Origin: Mycolicibacterium iranicum
Lineage (GTDB): Bacteria > Actinomycetota > Actinomycetes > Mycobacteriales > Mycobacteriaceae
Length of the DNA stretch: 64,000 nucleotides
NCBI RefSeq assembly: GCF_014190915.1
Contig: NZ_JACHVU010000002.1
Coordinates: 186,001-250,000 of the forward strand
Direction of reading: 5' to 3'
Shown here: positions 51,535 through 58,680 of the stretch, one piece after another
How positions within the stretch are numbered: position 1 is the stretch's first letter
Layout of the letters: the number at the start of each line of letters is the position of its first letter
Position numbers and translations under genes: made by a program
Notes under the pieces: generated by a model
Seen by the model: the letters and a program-made list of their open reading frames with translations, nothing else
Databases searched by the model: none
Told to the model about the DNA's origin: nothing

Positions 51535-52662
51535 GTGCGCGTTGCAATCGTCGCAGAATCGTTCCTCCCGAATGTCAACGGTGTCACCAACTCGGTGCTT
51601 CGGGTGATCGAGCACCTTCGTCGCACCGGCCACGAGGTCCTCGTCATCGCCCCGGACACCCCGCGTGGTGAGCCGGCCGCCGACAAGGTGCACGACGGGG
51701 TCCGGATCCATCGGGTGCCGTCGGCCATGTTTCCCAAGGTGACGTCTCTGCCGTTGGGGATCCCCCGTCCCCGCATGGTGGGTGTGCTGCGCGGCTTCGA
51801 TCCCGATGTCGTGCACCTGGCCTCGCCGGCGCTGCTGGGCTGGGGTGGCGTGCATGCGGCCCGTCACCTCGACATTCCGACGGTGGCCGTGTTCCAGACG
51901 GACGTCGCAGGGTTCGCCGAGAGCTATGGTGTGGGCGTGTTGTCCCGCGCCTCCTGGGCGTGGACGCGTCGCCTGCACAGCAAGGCCGACCGCACTCTGG
52001 CCCCGTCCACCTCGGCGATGGAAAACCTTGCAGCCCACCGCATTCCTCGGGTGCACAAATGGGCTCGCGGTGTCGACGTGACCGGTTTCGCGCCGTCGGC
52101 GCGAGACGAACAGCTGCGGCGGGCGTGGTCACCGCAGGGCAAGCCGATCGTCGGCTTCGTCGGCCGGTTGGCCCCGGAGAAGCACGTGGAACGCCTGGCT
52201 CCGCTGCACGCCCGCGATGACGTGCAGATCGTCATCGTCGGCGACGGGGTCGATCGGGCCAAACTCGAAACCGATTTCCCCCGAGCGGTGTTCACGGGCG
52301 CGCTGTACGGAGCCGATCTCGCTGCGGCGTACGCGAGCATGGACGTGTTCGTCCACGCCGGCGAGCACGAGACGTTCTGCCAGGCCGTGCAGGAGGCGAT
52401 GGCGTCCGGGCTTCCGGTGGTCGCTCCCGACGCCGGCGGTCCGCGCGATCTGGTCGCTCCGTACCGCACCGGTCTTCTGCTCCCGGTTGCCGAGTTCGAA
52501 GACCGGCTCGTCGAGTCCGTCGGCCATCTGGTCGCCGAGCGACGCCGTTACTCACCGGCCGCCCGCAAGAGCGTGCTGGGTCGTACCTGGCCGATGATCT
52601 GTGACGAACTGATCGGCCATTACGAGGCCGTCATGGGCGCTCGGGCGTTGCGCGCGGCGTAA
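51535..52662 (+). CDS. mgtA: GDP-mannose-dependent alpha-mannosyltransferase MgtA
   Basis: 375 residues, GT-B fold family 4 (Rv0557-like, formerly called PimB). It transfers mannose to glucuronosyl-diacylglycerol-type glycolipids in corynebacteria and mycobacteria. Seen: [19 protein letters not shown] at the N-terminus, [13 protein letters not shown] near 120, [14 protein letters not shown] near 205 and the E-x7-E motif in [17 protein letters not shown] near 280. GTG 51535 is the likely start; CACTGT six bases upstream may be a leaderless box, and GTGAC-GAT-GTCAC (51513-51525) is a nearby inverted repeat. The 3' end overlaps a small convergent gene by 32 bases. Confidence 0.92.
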   Translation: MRVAIVAESFLPNVNGVTNSVLRVIEHLRRTGHEVLVIAPDTPRGEPAADKVHDGVRIHRVPSAMFPKVTSLPLGIPRPRMVGVLRGFDPDVVHLASPALLGWGGVHAARHLDIPTVAVFQTDVAGFAESYGVGVLSRASWAWTRRLHSKADRTLAPSTSAMENLAAHRIPRVHKWARGVDVTGFAPSARDEQLRRAWSPQGKPIVGFVGRLAPEKHVERLAPLHARDDVQIVIVGDGVDRAKLETDFPRAVFTGALYGADLAAAYASMDVFVHAGEHETFCQAVQEAMASGLPVVAPDAGGPRDLVAPYRTGLLLPVAEFEDRLVESVGHLVAERRRYSPAARKSVLGRTWPMICDELIGHYEAVMGARALRAA

Positions 52663-52840
52663 CGGTCGTCGCGAAGGACATCACGAAACCGATTCCCGCC
52701 GCGACTGCGGCGATCGCGTAAATCGTGGCGGCCACCCACGTGACGGTGATCAGCGAGGCCGCCCAGCACGCCAGGAACGCGACGACCGAGAGCGCAGCCC
52801 CGGAGACAGGGACGCGTAGAGGGTGGTCGCCGCGCGCCAC
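52631..52840 (-). CDS. Small two-helix membrane protein
   Basis: 69 residues with two adjacent hydrophobic segments (about 12-33 and 38-58: [18 protein letters not shown] and [18 protein letters not shown]) and charged ends. GTG 52840 lies four bases after the stop of the SDR gene, so the two are probably co-transcribed; the 3' end overlaps mgtA by 32 bases in antisense. Family unknown. Amino-acid composition and tight linkage favour a real gene. Confidence 0.6.
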   Translation of the reverse strand: MARGDHPLRVPVSGAALSVVAFLACWAASLITVTWVAATIYAIAAVAAGIGFVMSFATTVTPRATPERP

Positions 52841-52844
52841 GGCG

Positions 52845-53669
52845 TCAGCCCTGCGCCTCGACGGCCACTGGTTGCCACTGCTCCCAGTTGGCCAGCCGCG
52901 ATTCGTAGTCGGCCTTGGCCAACTGCAGCGGCAGCTCGCCGAAGAAGGCGCGCAGCGGCGGCTCGGGGGCGTCGACGATCGTCAGCAGTGCGCGCGCCGA
53001 CGCCTGGGGGTCACCCGGTCGGGCGGTCCGCGACGCCCGCACCTGTTCGGTCTTGGCGTGGGCGTCGGCGTACGCCGGCAGTGCGGTCGCGTGCTTGGCC
53101 GACGGGCCGGACCAGTCGGTGGAGAAACCGCCCGGCTCGATGAGGGTGACGTGCACGCCGAAGTCGGCGACCTCCTGCGCCAGCGCCTGGGAGAAGCCCT
53201 CCAGGGCCCACTTGGACGCGTGATAGGCCCCGAGGTTGGCGAACGCGACGATGCCGCCGATCGACGACACCTGGATGATGTGGCCGCTGCCCTGTTCGCG
53301 CTGGTAGGGCAGCGCGGCCTGGGTGACCCAGAGGGCCCCGAACACGTTGGTCTCGATCTGCTCGCGGGCCTCCTGTTCGGAGAGCTCCTCGATCATGCCG
53401 AACTGGCCGTAACCGGCGTTGTTGACGACGATGTCGAGGCGGCCGAAGTGGTCGTGGGCCTGGGCGACCGCGGCGAAGTCGGCGGCGCGGTCGGTGACGT
53501 CGAGCTTCAGGGGAAGCAGTGCGTCGCCGAATTTGGCGGTGAGGTCGTCGAGCGTCGACAGATCGCGCGCGGTCGCCGCGACCTTGTCGCCCCGCTCGAG
53601 GGCGGCGATCGTCCACTCCCTGCCGAAGCCGCGGGAGGCACCAGTGATGAACCAGACTTTTTCGCTCAT
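52845..53669 (-). CDS. Short-chain dehydrogenase/reductase
   Basis: 274 residues, classical SDR. The cofactor motif is TGASRGFGRE (residues 8-17); NNAGYGQFG near 86 and the catalytic YHASK near 150 with upstream Ser (QVSSIGG) are intact. The lack of a basic residue right after the first strand makes NAD or NADP preference unclear. ATG 53669 is chosen as it starts MSEKVWFITGAS directly at the first strand. It is divergent from menG, with 92 bases between starts. Substrate unknown. Confidence 0.87.
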   Translation of the reverse strand: MSEKVWFITGASRGFGREWTIAALERGDKVAATARDLSTLDDLTAKFGDALLPLKLDVTDRAADFAAVAQAHDHFGRLDIVVNNAGYGQFGMIEELSEQEAREQIETNVFGALWVTQAALPYQREQGSGHIIQVSSIGGIVAFANLGAYHASKWALEGFSQALAQEVADFGVHVTLIEPGGFSTDWSGPSAKHATALPAYADAHAKTEQVRASRTARPGDPQASARALLTIVDAPEPPLRAFFGELPLQLAKADYESRLANWEQWQPVAVEAQG

Positions 53670-53761
53670 GACGGACTCAATGCCCGCGGGGCCGCTCTTG
53701 ATTCCCTGGCGCAGCTCCTGCACAGGGAACCGGCAGGCGATCGACTGATACGTTCGGCTTC

Positions 53762-54448
53762 GTGAACCGCGCGTCGCTGGAGAAGAATCCCCATGAAGTG
53801 GCGTCGATGTTCGACGGCGTCGCCCGCCGCTACGACCTGACCAACACGGTGCTCTCTCTGGGGCAGGACCGGTTCTGGCGACGCGCCACCCGCGAGGCCC
53901 TGCGGCTGACCCCCAAGGACAAGGTGCTGGATCTGGCCGCGGGGACCGCGGTGTCGACGGTGGAGCTCGCGACGTCGGGGGCGTGGTGTGTGGCGGCGGA
54001 CTTCTCCGTCGGCATGCTCGGGGCCGGGGCAGCGCGTGCGGTGCCGAAGGTGGCCGGCGACGCGACGAAGCTGCCGTTCGCCGACGAGTCGTTCGATGCG
54101 GTGACGATCAGCTTCGGCCTGCGCAACGTCGTGGACCACTCGGCGGGTCTGCGCGAGATGGCCCGGGTGACGCGCCCCGGCGGGCGGCTGGTGGTCTGCG
54201 AGTTCTCGACGCCGACGAACGGGCTGTTCGCGACGGTGTACAAGGAGTATTTGATGCAGGCGCTGCCGCGGATGGCGACTGCCGTGTCGTCGAATCCCGA
54301 CGCCTACGTCTACCTGGCCGAGTCCATCAGGGCGTGGCCCGACCAGGCGGAACTCGCGCAGCGCATCGAGGCGGCGGGCTGGTCGAATGTCCGCTGGCGC
54401 AACCTGACCGGTGGCATCGTCGCACTCCACGCGGCCACCAAACCCTGA
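53762..54448 (+). CDS. menG: Demethylmenaquinone methyltransferase
   Basis: 228 residues (Rv0558-like, UbiE/MenG family). It methylates demethylmenaquinone with SAM in the final ring modification. [20 protein letters not shown] is the family N-terminal signature, [15 protein letters not shown] is SAM motif I near 58, and [21 protein letters not shown] plus [13 protein letters not shown] (parts) are UbiE hallmarks. GTG 53762 is supported by TACGTT ending exactly seven bases before it, a leaderless promoter. A dispersed palindromic repeat lies 47 bases after the stop. Confidence 0.94.
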   Translation: MNRASLEKNPHEVASMFDGVARRYDLTNTVLSLGQDRFWRRATREALRLTPKDKVLDLAAGTAVSTVELATSGAWCVAADFSVGMLGAGAARAVPKVAGDATKLPFADESFDAVTISFGLRNVVDHSAGLREMARVTRPGGRLVVCEFSTPTNGLFATVYKEYLMQALPRMATAVSSNPDAYVYLAESIRAWPDQAELAQRIEAAGWSNVRWRNLTGGIVALHAATKP

Positions 54449-54494
54449 CCCCTTCCCGCACCTGGCACCGCGCCCCTTGCACCGGCACCTTGCA

Positions 54495-54559
54495 CCGCGA
54501 GCGCGCGTGTCTGCACGCCGACGCGCCGCCGCGGCTGTCCTTTCGCGCGCGCTCGCGCC
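54495..54559. repeat. Dispersed palindromic repeat, copy B
   Basis: Starts with the 20-base core CCGCGAGCGCGCGTGTCTGC (54495-54514) and ends with the inverted arm CGCGCGCTCGCG (54546-54557), giving perfect 12-bp arms around a loop of about 38 bases. It lies between menG and the following esterase gene. The interior shares CTGCACGCCGACGCGCCG with copy C apart from one base. Confidence 0.85.
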
Positions 54560-54605
54560 GCGCGAAAGCGACGTTCGGCCCATCTCCCCGCGCTAGCGTC
54601 ACCTC

Positions 54606-55682
54606 ATGCTGCTCGGTCGATTCGCCGATCCCGACGCCACCCTGGGCACGGACCCGCGGGCTGATCCCCGAATGGTGGCCGCATTCGCCCGATTCGGTCT
54701 CGATGGCCGGCTCCCACCCGTGGGGTTGGCGGTCGACGCACCCATCGCCGAGCGGTACGCCTTCGCGCTCGCCGGTGAGCAGGGGATGGGCGCCGTCTTC
54801 GAGGCCCTTGCCTCGAGCACCCCGGCCCCGCCCGGGGTGTCCACGACGACGTCGGTTGTCGCGGGCCCGGACGGCAACGGCGTCCCGGTCTTCATCAGCC
54901 GCCCGACCCACGCCTCCGGTCCCCTGCCGGCGATCGTTCACCTGCACGGTGGCGGGATGGCGATCGGCAGCGCCACCGACAGTTGTTACATCCGGCTCCG
55001 GGAACATCTCGCGGCGACGGGGCTTGTCGTCGTCGGCGTGGAATTCCGCAACTCCGGCGGCAAATTGGGTCCGCACCCGTTTCCGGCCGGCCTCAACGAC
55101 TGCGCGGCCGTGGCGCGTTGGGTCAGCGCCCACCGCGACGAACTCGGCGTCAGCCACATCGTCGTGTCCGGCGAGTCCGGCGGCGGAAACCTGACCTTGA
55201 CTCTGGCGCACAAGGCCACCCGCGAAGGCTGGATCGGGGAGCTTTCGGGGTTCTACGCCCAGTGTCCGTATATCTCCAACCGATGGCTCGAGGAGTGCGA
55301 GGATCTGCCCTCGCTGCGTGAGAACGACGGCTACTTCGTCAGCTGCGAGCAGCTCGCGTTGCTCGGATCGCTGTACGACCCGGACGGCACGCACGTCGAC
55401 GATGCCACCTGCTGGGCCGCGGCTGCCACCGACGAGGAGTTGAAAGGCCTGCCACCGCACGTCATCTCGGTGAACGAACTCGATCCGCTCCGCGATGAGG
55501 GACTGCAGTACTACCGGCGGCTGCTGAGGGCGGGGGTGCCCGCTGTCGGCCGTGTCGTCGCCGGGACGTGCCACGGGGGAGACCTTCTGTTCGGCAGCGT
55601 GATGCCCGACGTTTTCAGCGCCAGCCTCAACGATGTCAGCGGTTTCGCGAAGTCCCTGTCGTCGACTAGGTCAGGGCTTTGA
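54606..55682 (+). CDS. Alpha/beta hydrolase, hormone-sensitive-lipase family
   Basis: 358 residues. The oxyanion motif HLHGGGMAIG near 120, nucleophile elbow SGESGGGNLTLTLA near 195 with Ser, the acid in SVNELDPLRDEG near 290 and the His in GTCHGGDLLF near 320 are all present. About 90 residues precede the fold and may form a lid. These enzymes hydrolyse carboxyl esters of medium-sized lipids or drugs. ATG 54606 has TAGCGT six bases upstream, so leaderless expression is likely. The end overlaps the convergent regulator gene by 17 bases. Confidence 0.86.
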   Translation: MLLGRFADPDATLGTDPRADPRMVAAFARFGLDGRLPPVGLAVDAPIAERYAFALAGEQGMGAVFEALASSTPAPPGVSTTTSVVAGPDGNGVPVFISRPTHASGPLPAIVHLHGGGMAIGSATDSCYIRLREHLAATGLVVVGVEFRNSGGKLGPHPFPAGLNDCAAVARWVSAHRDELGVSHIVVSGESGGGNLTLTLAHKATREGWIGELSGFYAQCPYISNRWLEECEDLPSLRENDGYFVSCEQLALLGSLYDPDGTHVDDATCWAAAATDEELKGLPPHVISVNELDPLRDEGLQYYRRLLRAGVPAVGRVVAGTCHGGDLLFGSVMPDVFSASLNDVSGFAKSLSSTRSGL

Positions 55683-56049
55683 TGAGGTCGCCCACGGTAT
55701 GGGCCGATTCCAGCGGGTGCCGCAGCCGGCCCTCCGGATTGACGGTGTAACTGTTGCGCCGGCCGATCTTCGACTTGGTCAGGTATCCGTCCGCGATCAG
55801 GTCGGCCAGGATGGCCTGCACCGACCTCTCCGTGATACCGATCCGCAGGCTCAGCTCCCGGGCGGTCAGCGATTCGCCCTGCGCCAGACACAGCAACGCG
55901 TGAGCGTGGTTGGTCAGGAACGTCCAGCCTTTGGGTGGGCCGCCGGCGACGTCGTCACGGGGGGCCGCCTTCTGCGGCGATGCCTTTTTCGGGCGTGAGC
56001 CGGTGCGCGCCGACTTCTTCGGCGCTTCCCTCCGCTGTGCCGCAACCAT
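55666..56049 (-). CDS. Winged-helix transcriptional regulator, likely controller of the dab/terC module
   Basis: 127 residues from ATG 56049. An Arg/Lys/Pro-rich N-terminus of about 40 residues precedes a winged helix: LTNHAHALLCLAQGESLTA, RELSLRIGITERSVQAILAD (recognition region) and GYLTKSKIGRRNSYTVNPEG (wing), a MarR-like arrangement. An upstream ATG at 56064 gives 132 residues, but it overlaps TATGAT (56060-56065, minus strand), a good -10 box. Just above is a near-palindrome (56071-56086) related to the dabB operator, so autoregulation is likely. No ligand or metal site is evident. Confidence 0.78.
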   Translation of the reverse strand: MVAAQRREAPKKSARTGSRPKKASPQKAAPRDDVAGGPPKGWTFLTNHAHALLCLAQGESLTARELSLRIGITERSVQAILADLIADGYLTKSKIGRRNSYTVNPEGRLRHPLESAHTVGDLIKALT

Positions 56050-56070
56050 AGCGGCACTGATCATACTTTG

Positions 56071-56086
56071 TGATTCACGTGTTTCA
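56071..56086. promoter_or_regulatory. Candidate operator at the regulator gene
   Basis: TGATTCACGTGTTTCA, a near-palindrome that shares 12 of 16 bases with TGACTCACGTAAATCA in the dabB promoter; both approach the palindrome TGATTCACGTGAATCA. It overlaps the terC stop codon and lies between the presumed -35 and -10 of the regulator gene. Confidence 0.6.
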
Positions 56087-57058
56087 CTTCGGTGTTGGGT
56101 CGGGCTCCGTCCGAGTCTCGTCAGCGGCGGCCACCGGACGCGTGGCGACGATGGTGGCCAGGATGGACACGGCCAGCGTCGCGACGATCACCGAAAGGGT
56201 GAGTGGTATCGGCAGCTTGCCGACCGGGGTCTCGGACAGGATCAGCTTGGCCCCGGCGAACGCGAGCAGGAACGCCAATCCGTAGTGCAGGTAGACGAAG
56301 CGGCGCAGTAGCCCCGACAGGCAGAAGTACAGGCTGCGCAACCCCAGCACGGCGAACGCGTTGGCGGTCCACACGAGGAAGGTGCTCGTCGTGATCGCCA
56401 GCACGGCGGCGACGGAGTCGATCGCGAAGATGAGGTCGCCGGCCTCGACCGCGACCAGGACGACGAACAGAAGCGTCGCTACGCGCTTGCCGTTCTTGCG
56501 GACGAACAGGCGATCGCCGTGGTACTCGGTGTCGGTGGGCACGACCTTCCGGACGAGGCGCACCAGGAGATTGCGTTCAGGGTCCATTTCCTCGTCGTGC
56601 TTGAAGGCCATCTTGTAGGCGGTGTAGACGAGGAAGGCGCCGAACACGTAGGCGGTCCAGAAGAATGCTTTCAGCATCTCGGCGCCGACGAAGATGAAGA
56701 CGAGCCGCATCAGCAGTGCTCCGACGACCCCCCAGAACAGCACCTTGTGCTGATACCGGTCCGGGACCGCGAAATACGTGAAGATGAGCGCGAAGACGAA
56801 CACATTGTCGACCGACAGCGCCTTCTCGATCAGGTAGCCCGCGTAGTAGGTACCCGCGACCTCACCGCCGTACCAGAGCCACACCAGAACGCCGAAACCG
56901 AGGCCGGCGCCGATCCAGATGGCCGACCAGACCGCGGCCTCCCGGAATTCGATGACGTGGTTGTCGCGGTGCAGGAACAGATCCACCGCGAGCATCAGTG
57001 CGATGGCCGCCATCAGGGCGACCCACCCCCACACCGGAACAACGACGGCATCCGCCAT
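56084..57058 (-). CDS. TerC-family integral membrane protein
   Basis: 324 residues with about eight membrane helices. The conserved TerC elements are SVDNVFVFALIFTYFAVP near 84 and VEAGDLIFAIDSVAAVLAIT near 205, each with an acidic residue within a helix, and NAFAVLGLRSLYF. TerC proteins are linked to tellurite resistance and to metal (notably manganese) handling of exported enzymes. ATG 57058 has GGAAGG nine bases upstream. It is divergent from dabB with a 122-base gap, and I see no yybP-ykoY manganese riboswitch there. It shares its intergenic region with the dab operator. Confidence 0.9.
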   Translation of the reverse strand: MADAVVVPVWGWVALMAAIALMLAVDLFLHRDNHVIEFREAAVWSAIWIGAGLGFGVLVWLWYGGEVAGTYYAGYLIEKALSVDNVFVFALIFTYFAVPDRYQHKVLFWGVVGALLMRLVFIFVGAEMLKAFFWTAYVFGAFLVYTAYKMAFKHDEEMDPERNLLVRLVRKVVPTDTEYHGDRLFVRKNGKRVATLLFVVLVAVEAGDLIFAIDSVAAVLAITTSTFLVWTANAFAVLGLRSLYFCLSGLLRRFVYLHYGLAFLLAFAGAKLILSETPVGKLPIPLTLSVIVATLAVSILATIVATRPVAAADETRTEPDPTPK

Positions 57059-57136
57059 CACGAACCTTCCTTCCTGAATCGAACCGTCCGTTCGTGCAAC
57101 AGCAGAACCCGCGGCGGTTATGGCGACAAAAATATC

Positions 57137-57168
57137 ACGAGTATTGACTCACGTAAATCAATACACGT
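57137..57168. promoter_or_regulatory. 32-bp inverted-repeat operator over the dabB promoter
   Basis: ACGAGTATTGA (57137-57147) is mirrored at 57158-57168 with one mismatch; with the inner bases, 13 of 16 pairs are complementary about a centre at 57152/57153. The core is TGACTCACGTAAATCA (57145-57160). It covers the -35 box and the spacer of the dabB promoter, which fits a repressor. Confidence 0.7.
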
Positions 57169-57173
57169 AACGT
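57144..57173 (+). promoter_or_regulatory. dabB promoter, leaderless
   Basis: TTGACT (57144-57149) and TAACGT (57168-57173) with an 18-base spacer. The -10 box ends seven bases before ATG 57181, so the transcript should start at or within a base of the start codon and lack a 5' leader. Confidence 0.75.
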
Positions 57174-57180
57174 CCTTCGT

Positions 57181-58680
57181 ATGTTGAAGGACGCGACGCT
57201 CCTGCCCACCGTCGTAATGGCGCCCGCCTTGATCGCCTGCACCTCGCTGCTGGCGAGGGGCCGAGCGGTCAGACTGCTGGCGACTCTGGGAGCTCTGACC
57301 GCCGGCGCCGGCTTCGTGGCGGCAGGCACGCTGATCACCCGAAACGTCGTCGGGGCCGACATGGCTGTCGCCGGCGACCGCATCGTCGGCCTCGCCGCGG
57401 ACAACCTCTCGTTGGTGTTGCTCCTGCTGGTGTTCGGAGTCAGCGCCGTGGTCCAGGCCTTCGCGATCAAGTACCTGGCCGGCGACCCGCGCGCGGGCCG
57501 CTTCACATCCGCGGCTGGTCTGCTCACCGCGGCATCGGCGGCCTTGGTCACTGCAGACACGCTGATCACACTCGCGATCAGCTGGACGGCGGCAGGTGCG
57601 GCCCTCTGTCTGCTGCTGGGCATGTACTGGCACCTGCCCTCAGCCCGCGACGGGGTGCGGCGGACCGCGACGGCCTTCGTCATCGGGGATGCCGCGTTGT
57701 GGCTCGCCGTCGCAATGGTCGCCGCACGAACGGGCGACGTCGGGATCGACGCGCTCCGCGAGATCGACGGGGCCTACGGGGCGGTCGTCGCGGTCCTGGT
57801 GATCATCGCCGCGCTGTCGCGGTCGGCGCAGATCCCGTTTCACCGGTGGCTACCGGCGACGCTGTCTGCTCCGACGCCGGTTTCTGCGCTGCTGCATGCC
57901 GGAGTGGTCAACGCCGGCGGCATCCTGCTGATCCGCCTGAGTGCGCTGACCGCCGCCGATGCCGCGGCCGTCCTCATCATCCTGGCCGGTGTGGCCTCGA
58001 TGGTCTACGGCGGGCTCGTCTCGCTGGTGAAGCCCGATGTCAAGGGAGCCCTGGCGTTCTCGACGATGGCCCAGATGGGGTTCATGATGTTCACCGTCGG
58101 CATGGGATTGTGGGCCGCGGCGGTGATCCACCTTGTCGCGCACGGTTTCTACAAGGCCACCCTGTTCCTGTCCTCCGGTTCGGCACTAGCCCACCGGTTG
58201 CGCGAGGCTGCAGTACCGACTCCTCCGCCGCCGACGGGTGGCCGACAGGCCGCGCTCCTGGCGACGTCGGTGGCGCTCCCGCTGGGTGCCCTCGCCGGCG
58301 CGGTAGCGATGGTTCCCGGCGCGGGTGATCACGCCTCAGGACTGGCCCTGCTGCTGTTCGCCTGGGCCACGGGGGCCGCCGCGACTCGCGGATGGCTGCG
58401 CCGGCAGTGGAGTGCCGCCGGAATCGGCACTGCGGCAATGGCGTTGATCCTCGCCGCGCTCGGCTACCTGGCTGTGATCACCGGCCTCACCGACTTCCTG
58501 GCGCCTGCGCTTCCGCCGGAAGAGCTGTCCGCCCGCGTGGTCGCCACCGTCACGCTGACCGCGCTGACCATGCTGGCCGGTTTCAGTGCGCTGCGGTGGT
58601 CGCCGGCTCAGGCCGGGCTGTACTCCAGGGCGCTCGCTGCCGGCCACCTGGATCCGAGAGAAAAAGGAGTTCGCCCATGA
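57181..58680 (+). CDS. dabB: DabB: NuoL-like proton-conducting subunit of the DAB bicarbonate transporter
   Basis: 499 residues, about thirteen hydrophobic helices. It belongs to the proton-conducting transporter family of NuoL/MrpA-like proteins: RSAQIPFHRWLPATLSAPTPVSALLHAGVV (in parts, near 220-245) with the helix-breaking and Lys/His residues of the proton channel, and SLVKPDVKGALAFSTMAQMGFM near 285. No other complex I or Mrp genes are near. Pairing with the downstream DUF2309 gene identifies it as DabB, which couples proton flow to DabA. ATG 57181 directly follows the leaderless promoter. It overlaps dabA by four bases. Confidence 0.9.
   Translation: MLKDATLLPTVVMAPALIACTSLLARGRAVRLLATLGALTAGAGFVAAGTLITRNVVGADMAVAGDRIVGLAADNLSLVLLLLVFGVSAVVQAFAIKYLAGDPRAGRFTSAAGLLTAASAALVTADTLITLAISWTAAGAALCLLLGMYWHLPSARDGVRRTATAFVIGDAALWLAVAMVAARTGDVGIDALREIDGAYGAVVAVLVIIAALSRSAQIPFHRWLPATLSAPTPVSALLHAGVVNAGGILLIRLSALTAADAAAVLIILAGVASMVYGGLVSLVKPDVKGALAFSTMAQMGFMMFTVGMGLWAAAVIHLVAHGFYKATLFLSSGSALAHRLREAAVPTPPPPTGGRQAALLATSVALPLGALAGAVAMVPGAGDHASGLALLLFAWATGAAATRGWLRRQWSAAGIGTAAMALILAALGYLAVITGLTDFLAPALPPEELSARVVATVTLTALTMLAGFSALRWSPAQAGLYSRALAAGHLDPREKGVRP

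Noticed and set aside
57080..57094. CGAAC-N5-GTTCG as a LexA (SOS) box near terC
   Set aside because: The mycobacterial LexA site needs a four-base spacer; the extra base breaks the symmetry.
57059..57180. A manganese (yybP-ykoY) riboswitch in front of terC
   Set aside because: The gap has only about 120 bases shared with the dab promoter and lacks the conserved loops of that class.
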